A DNA stretch of 18,368 nt, from NCBI GenBank assembly GCA_011605835.1, contig JAAOZJ010000049.1:1-18368 (forward strand). The letters are read 5' to 3'. The stretch is from Thermoproteota archaeon (GTDB taxonomy: Archaea > Thermoproteota > Methanomethylicia > Nezhaarchaeales > WYZ-LMO8). Each line of letters begins with the position of its first letter. Position 1 is the stretch's first letter. Of the stretch, positions 14,710 to 18,368 are shown one piece after another. Position numbers and translations under genes: made by a program. Under the pieces are notes generated by a model that saw nothing but the letters and a program-made list of their open reading frames with translations, searched no databases and was not told the origin of the DNA.

Positions 14710-15746
14710 GCAACACCAGCCTTCTCAGCCAGTCGCCTCAGCTTGGTGACGTCGCCGTTGACCTTCACTATCTCCTCGATCTTGCTCAATAAGTGGGGGA
14801 GAAGCTGCTCGGCCACTTCGACACCGTCTCTGAAGTCCTTCGCTCGATCTATCAAGACAAGCGCTATGCTCGCATTGACTTTGATAAAAGTCTCCGCTGG
14901 TCCGTCTAGACCTTTAGATGCCCTTATTATCCTGACCGCGGAGTCCTCCGGGCACGACGCAACAACCTTTGTGAGCGAGATGGGCTTTATCCCAAAATCA
15001 GTGGGCTCGACGCGATAATATTCAACGCCGCGCCTTTTGACTTCGTATATGTGAGTCGTAGCCTCAGGGCTCGCTTCATCTATGCCCGGCTCGCCGTGCA
15101 CTACGAAAGCCCTGTCCACGCCCAGTAAGCTCAAGACGTACGCCATCTTCTCTGCGCAACTTCTTGAGTACGCGCCGATCACAACCCTCTTCGGAGAGGC
15201 CGGATTTACCAAGGGTCCCAACACATTAAATATGGTCCTGATGCCCAACGCCTTTCTCACGGGCATTACGTTTTTCATCGCTGGGTGATAGAGTGGCGCG
15301 AAGAGGAACGCAAAGCTCGTCCTCTTTAGAAGCTCCTCAGCCCTCGAGGGCTCCACCGCCACTTTATAGCCCAGCACCTCCAACGCATCGGCGGAGCCGC
15401 TCTTGCTACTGATGGCTCTGTTACCATGCTTAGCCACTGGGTGGAGGGTCGAAAGCAATATCGCGACCGCCGTGCTGACGTTGATGGTTGAATGGCCATT
15501 GCCTCCAGTTCCCACAACGTCTATGGCATCGCCACCGTCGATTTTGACGGCCACCTTCTTCATAGCCATTGCGAAGCCCGCTATTTCTTCAATGCTCTCG
15601 CCCTTTGCCCTCAGCCCGGCAAGCGCCGCCGAGACTACGACATCCGGCATCTTACCGTTAATGACCTCTACTGCCAAGGCCTCGGCTTCGTCGAGGCTCA
15701 ACGACCGCCCACTTACAATTTTCTCCAACAAGTCCCTATACTCCAT
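14706..15746 (-). CDS. trpD: Anthranilate phosphoribosyltransferase
   Basis: Transfers the phosphoribosyl group from PRPP to anthranilate. 346 residues. Seen: DVVGTGGNGHSTINVST with the PRPP-binding GTGG at 79-82, KHGNRAISSKSGSAD (106-120), PVRKALGIRTIFNVLGPLVNP, and VVHGEPGIDEASP, where a pair of acidic residues binds metal. It is monofunctional, with no fused TrpG. ATG start; 11-bp overlap with trpA and a 4-bp ATGA overlap with trpF. The thymidine phosphorylase family is related but lacks this combination and context. Confidence 0.96.
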   Translation of the reverse strand: MEYRDLLEKIVSGRSLSLDEAEALAVEVINGKMPDVVVSAALAGLRAKGESIEEIAGFAMAMKKVAVKIDGGDAIDVVGTGGNGHSTINVSTAVAILLSTLHPVAKHGNRAISSKSGSADALEVLGYKVAVEPSRAEELLKRTSFAFLFAPLYHPAMKNVMPVRKALGIRTIFNVLGPLVNPASPKRVVIGAYSRSCAEKMAYVLSLLGVDRAFVVHGEPGIDEASPEATTHIYEVKRRGVEYYRVEPTDFGIKPISLTKVVASCPEDSAVRIIRASKGLDGPAETFIKVNASIALVLIDRAKDFRDGVEVAEQLLPHLLSKIEEIVKVNGDVTKLRRLAEKAGVA

Positions 15747-16458
15747 CGACTACACCTCTAAGCTCCTTTAACACCCTAGACACCTCCTCGATCCCGCCTT
15801 CCTCGATAGCTCGGATCAGCAAGCTCCCCACGGCTATGCCATCGGCGCCGTTCTTCAACACCTTCACGACGTCGTTCGGTGAGAGGCCGAACCCCACGAC
15901 TAGCCTGTTCTTGACTAGTTGCCTAGCCCTCCTGACAAGGGCCACGACGTCCACCGGTATCGAAGTGCCGGTCGCTGGCCGAAGGCCATAGTACAGGAAG
16001 AGCTTGGACAAAGGAGAGATCTTAGCGATGAGCTTGTCGGGCATGGACGGGTTCGTGAATATCGTGAGCCCGACATCTCTCGTCTTTTCAAGGTACTCCT
16101 CAAAGGAGTCCACGTAATCTATCAAGAGATCGGGTAGCAACAGCGAGTCTGCGCCGACCTCGCATAGCCTATTCAGAAAGTCGTCGAAGGCCTCTGAGTA
16201 GTCGTCTAAATACGCTAGGACTATCATGGGGATGCCGAGGATCTTCCTAGCTTCTCTCAACAGTCCCCAGCAGTTTGCGCTGACCTTGCGCGCCCGCTCG
16301 TAGCTCCTCCTAATCAACGGTCCGTCGTATTTGGCGAACTTGGGCGGGATTCCTAGCTCTACGGCGTCGACTCCGCAACTCTCGGCCTCCCTCAACAACT
16401 CTACGAATTTCGACTCCGTTGGATAGCCTACCGTGAAATAGGCAACTAGGAGCTTCAT
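15736..16458 (-). CDS. trpA: Tryptophan synthase alpha subunit
   Basis: Splits indole-3-glycerol phosphate into indole and glyceraldehyde-3-phosphate. 240 residues, somewhat shorter than bacterial TrpA. The catalytic Glu is in VELGIPP and the catalytic Asp lies 11 residues later in YDGP, the standard spacing, although the usual PFSDPLAD between them is PPKFAKYD, as I recall for Sulfolobus TrpA. Also seen: LLPDLLIDY, LFLYYGLRPATG, and VGFGLSPNDV with GADGIAVGS for phosphate binding. ATG start; GGAGG lies about 10 bases before it in the 15-nt gap after trpB. Confidence 0.94.
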   Translation of the reverse strand: MKLLVAYFTVGYPTESKFVELLREAESCGVDAVELGIPPKFAKYDGPLIRRSYERARKVSANCWGLLREARKILGIPMIVLAYLDDYSEAFDDFLNRLCEVGADSLLLPDLLIDYVDSFEEYLEKTRDVGLTIFTNPSMPDKLIAKISPLSKLFLYYGLRPATGTSIPVDVVALVRRARQLVKNRLVVGFGLSPNDVVKVLKNGADGIAVGSLLIRAIEEGGIEEVSRVLKELRGVVDGV

Positions 16459-16473
16459 GGACGCATGCCTCCT

Positions 16474-17763
16474 CTATGGCCCTCGGTACTTAGTCATCAT
16501 CTCTCTGTAGTTCTCGATGTCTAGAAGCCCATGGCCGCTCAAGTTGAAGATTATCACCTTCCGCCCTCCGTTGTCCTTAGCTCTCCGAGCCAAGTCTATG
16601 ATCGCTCTTATTGCGTGAGCTGACTCAGGCGCTGGAATTATCCCTTGCGTCTTTGCGAAGATCCTCGCCGCTTCGAGCACCTCGCGCTCTCCGTACTCGA
16701 CCCACTTGACGACGCCGCTGGCTACGAGGAGGCTCAGGCTGGGCGCTAAGCCGTGATATCTGAGCCCTCCAGAGTATATCGGCGGGGGCACGAAATCCCT
16801 TCCGAGCGTTATCATCTTCAGCATAGGCAACACCCCCTCAGCGTCCGGGAAGTCGTACTTGTACTCGCCCCTGCTGAACTTGGGGACCTCGGCGGCACCA
16901 GCGGCGACGAACTCCATCTTCCTCTTCTTTAATCCTATGAATGGATAGGCAAAGCCCCCGAAGTTGCTCCCGCCGCCAACACAGGCTACGAGAACGTCTG
17001 GCTCCTCGCCCATAACCTCTAGTTGCCTCATGGCCTCTAGGCCTATCACGGATTGGTGCATCAAAACGGCGTTTAGGACGCTCCCCATGACGTACCTGAA
17101 GTCGTTGTCCAGAGCGTACTCTATCGCCTCGCTTATGGCTACGCCAAGGGATCCGGGGTGTTCAGGATTCTTCGTGAGTACCTCGACGCCCGTCCTAGTC
17201 AACCTCGACGGACTTGGGACGACTTCTGCTCCGTAGAACTCCATCAAGGCCCTCCTTCCCGGCTTTTGATCGTAGCTCGCCCTGACCATGAATATCGTGG
17301 CCCTCAAGTTGTAGAGTGCGGACGCTAGGGCCACTGCCGCGCCCCACTGTCCTGCTCCGGTCTCTGTGGTCACATGGCCCACCCCTTCAGCGTGGGCGTA
17401 GAAGGCTTGTGCCACGGCTGTGTTCACTTTGTGAGAACCGCTCGGCAGGGCTCCCTCGAACTTGAAGAATATCTTGATCGGTGCGTCGAGGAGGTTCTCC
17501 AAAGCCCTTGCGCGGTATAGGGGGGTAGGCCTTCCAAGCACTTCATACTTCTCCCTGACCTCGTCGGGGATTTTGACAAACCTCTCGACGGTAAACTCCT
17601 GTTTCAAGAGCTCCCTCGGCAGTATGCGCTTAAGTAGCTCGATCCTAGAGCTGGCCTCAGGAGGGTCCATCGGCGGGGGGAGAGGCCTCGGCAGGTCCGG
17701 CACAATGTTGTACCAGCAGTTTGGCAAGACTTCGTCGAGGTACTTCTTTGGAACGTTTACCAT
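16474..17763 (-). CDS. trpB: Tryptophan synthase beta subunit, TrpB2 type
   Basis: PLP enzyme joining indole and serine to give Trp. 429 residues. Seen: an N-terminal extension (PLPPPMDPPEAS), GRPTPLYRA, LPSGSHKVNTA with the PLP Lys (K112), TTETGAGQWGAA with the catalytic Glu (E134), GGGSNFGG for PLP phosphate, PAPESAHA and NLSGHGLLD. GSHKVN and GAGQW instead of GAHKIN and GAGQH mark the longer TrpB2 class, not TrpB1. Lying directly ahead of trpA, it fits the crenarchaeal TrpB2a group reported to act with TrpA; no TrpB1 is in the window. First gene of the trp operon. ATG start; an upstream ATG at 17773 is followed at once by TGA. Confidence 0.95.
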   Translation of the reverse strand: MVNVPKKYLDEVLPNCWYNIVPDLPRPLPPPMDPPEASSRIELLKRILPRELLKQEFTVERFVKIPDEVREKYEVLGRPTPLYRARALENLLDAPIKIFFKFEGALPSGSHKVNTAVAQAFYAHAEGVGHVTTETGAGQWGAAVALASALYNLRATIFMVRASYDQKPGRRALMEFYGAEVVPSPSRLTRTGVEVLTKNPEHPGSLGVAISEAIEYALDNDFRYVMGSVLNAVLMHQSVIGLEAMRQLEVMGEEPDVLVACVGGGSNFGGFAYPFIGLKKRKMEFVAAGAAEVPKFSRGEYKYDFPDAEGVLPMLKMITLGRDFVPPPIYSGGLRYHGLAPSLSLLVASGVVKWVEYGEREVLEAARIFAKTQGIIPAPESAHAIRAIIDLARRAKDNGGRKVIIFNLSGHGLLDIENYREMMTKYRGP

Positions 17764-17776
17764 TGGCTCACATTAA

Positions 17777-17792
17777 TCCCCCACGTGAGGGA
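17777..17792. promoter_or_regulatory. Imperfect palindrome centred on CACGTG at the trp start region
   Basis: TCCC-C-CAC / GTG-A-GGGA pairs at seven of eight positions. On the - strand it lies where the trpB transcript is expected to begin, about 25 bases below the TATA box and 14 bases before the ATG. A regulator bound here would block initiation, but function is inferred only from position. Confidence 0.35.
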
Positions 17793-17796
17793 GAGT

Positions 17797-17806
17797 TCTG
17801 ATCAGA
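17797..17806. promoter_or_regulatory. Perfect 10-bp palindrome TCTGATCAGA, candidate trp operator
   Basis: Exactly self-complementary and placed directly downstream of the trp TATA-like box on the - strand, between it and the expected start site. This is a typical repressor position in archaea. The regulator is unknown. Confidence 0.4.
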
Positions 17807-17808
17807 GC

Positions 17809-17817
17809 ATTTAAAGT
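17809..17817 (-). promoter_or_regulatory. TATA-like box of the trp operon
   Basis: On the - strand the sequence reads ACTTTAAAT, with a TTTAAA core common in crenarchaeal promoters. About 25 bases downstream puts the start near 17786, giving a leader of roughly 22 nt before the trpB ATG. Position and composition support it; it is unproven. Confidence 0.55.
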
Positions 17818-17893
17818 TTGTCGCTTTAGCAGTTCAACGAACGCGTCTAATAGGATTTGTCCAGAGGGGGCCCATCTCCCAAGGAATAATTTC

Positions 17894-17949
17894 AGCCGAG
17901 GTCAACGCCTCTCGACCAGACGAGCGACAGTGGTCGGACCTCGTTGGCT
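17894..17949. repeat. Bulged hairpin in the gap upstream of the trp promoter
   Basis: CGAGGTC (17897-17903) pairs exactly with GACCTCG (17937-17943), and directly inside it CGACCA (17913-17918) pairs with TGGTCG (17931-17936). This leaves a 9-nt bulge on one side and a 12-nt loop. AGCC (17894-17897) and GGCT (17946-17949) can alternatively extend the outer stem. That is 13 exact base pairs in 47 nt of apparently non-coding DNA. It could be an RNA structure at the end of the upstream - strand transcript, part of a long trp leader, or a small RNA. No known RNA family is recognised. Confidence 0.45.
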
Positions 17950-17950
17950 A

Positions 17951-17960
17951 AGATTTAAAG
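17951..17960. promoter_or_regulatory. Second TTTAAA box, possible distal promoter
   Basis: The - strand reads TCTTTAAATC, sharing CTTTAAAT with the trp TATA box about 142 bp away. It could be a distal trp promoter whose transcript would start inside the hairpin. TTTAAA is symmetric, so direction is not settled. Weak evidence. Confidence 0.25.
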
Positions 17961-18043
17961 ACAAAGTGCCTCTCCTCCCCAGGAAAGCATCGCGCAAGAA
18001 CCAAGGCCACGGATTAAGATTACGGAGGGCCCTTGTCGAGTCC

Positions 18044-18367
18044 TTAGGAGGACAGGAGGCTTCTCAACCACGGAGCCTTATCGAGGGCCCACCTCCTGTG
18101 AGCTTCCTCGAGATCCTCGTATCTGAGGACGTAGTTTCTGACGTAGTCCACGTGATCGCTTATGAGCGTCCTCAGCTCGTCAAGCGCGAGCTCTCCTCTC
18201 GAGCGCTTGATAATCATCACCTCTAGTGGGCTACGGAGATACGGCACCCCGACGACCCTGACGGCGACTTCACAACCCCTATTTCTGAGCTCCTTGGCAA
18301 GCCATAGCCCCTCTAGCCCTGCCAGAATTATCGCTCTTGACCCCTCAGCGACATTCAACAACTCGGC
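18044..18367 (-). CDS. Unrecognised protein, C-terminal part only
   Basis: The - strand frame is open through the right edge, so the true start is outside the window; the stop is TAA at 18046-18044. About 107 residues are visible. They begin with a strand-helix-strand pattern (AIILAG, then LEGLWLAKELRNRG, then CEVAVRVVG), which looks like an alpha/beta nucleotide-binding-type fold. A charged helical tail follows, rich in Arg and Glu and ending APWLRSLLSS. I do not recognise the family. An overlapping + strand frame at 17930-18226 reads less like a protein and is treated as a shadow. It points the same way as trpB but is separated by 280 nt and an apparent promoter. Confidence 0.6.
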   Translation of the reverse strand, partial: AELLNVAEGSRAIILAGLEGLWLAKELRNRGCEVAVRVVGVPYLRSPLEVMIIKRSRGELALDELRTLISDHVDYVRNYVLRYEDLEEAHRRWALDKAPWLRSLLSS

Positions 18368-18368
18368 C

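Noticed and set aside
17894..17965. H/ACA guide RNA or tRNA at the hairpin
   Set aside because: No ACA lies just after the stem, there is no K-turn, and no T-arm or acceptor stem can be drawn.
17930..18226. 98-codon + strand frame
   Set aside because: It overlaps the - strand frame, which reads more like a folded protein, and it shows no recognisable motif.

Overview
The window is archaeal and most likely comes from a hyperthermophilic crenarchaeote (Desulfurococcales, Ignicoccus-like). That placement is an inference from recalled family and gene-order knowledge, not from a database match. Supporting signs are moderately high GC, heavy use of AGG/AGA (Arg) and ATA (Ile), many TTG and GTG starts with GGAGG-type ribosome sites, T/A-rich TATA boxes, and archaeal-type enzymes: split transketolase, GHMP-type shikimate kinase and TrpB2-type tryptophan synthase beta.

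Layout. The left edge (2-829, +) is the 3' part of a radical SAM gene. A 281-nt gap holds a perfect 9-bp inverted repeat and a TATA box, the likely control region of a ten-gene + strand operon (about 1040-11372). Its genes are transketolase N-half (fused to a winged-helix domain), transketolase C-half, aroF-type DAHP synthase, aroB, aroD, aroE, aroK, aroA, aroC, pheA (chorismate mutase-prephenate dehydratase-ACT) and tyrA. Every neighbouring pair overlaps. A 125-nt convergent gap (11373-11497) separates this from a - strand operon transcribed trpB-trpA-trpD-trpF-trpE-trpG-trpC (17763 down to 11498). The trp promoter lies near 17810 and carries two palindromes. Beyond it are a 280-nt gap with a strong bulged hairpin and the 3' part of an unrecognised - strand gene (18044-18367).

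Together the genes encode a nearly complete route to all three aromatic amino acids. Transketolase makes erythrose-4-phosphate, DAHP synthase to chorismate synthase make chorismate, PheA and TyrA lead toward Phe and Tyr, and TrpA-G make Trp. Only the aromatic aminotransferase is absent from the window.

The pathway itself is well known. The points worth a second look are the wHTH-transketolase fusion with its shortened C-terminus, an aroC gene with no canonical start codon ahead of its essential FGESHG motif, an unclear start for the first operon gene, the operator-like palindromes at both operon promoters, and a structured element upstream of trpB. I saw no tRNA, rRNA, CRISPR array, insertion sequence or integrase.
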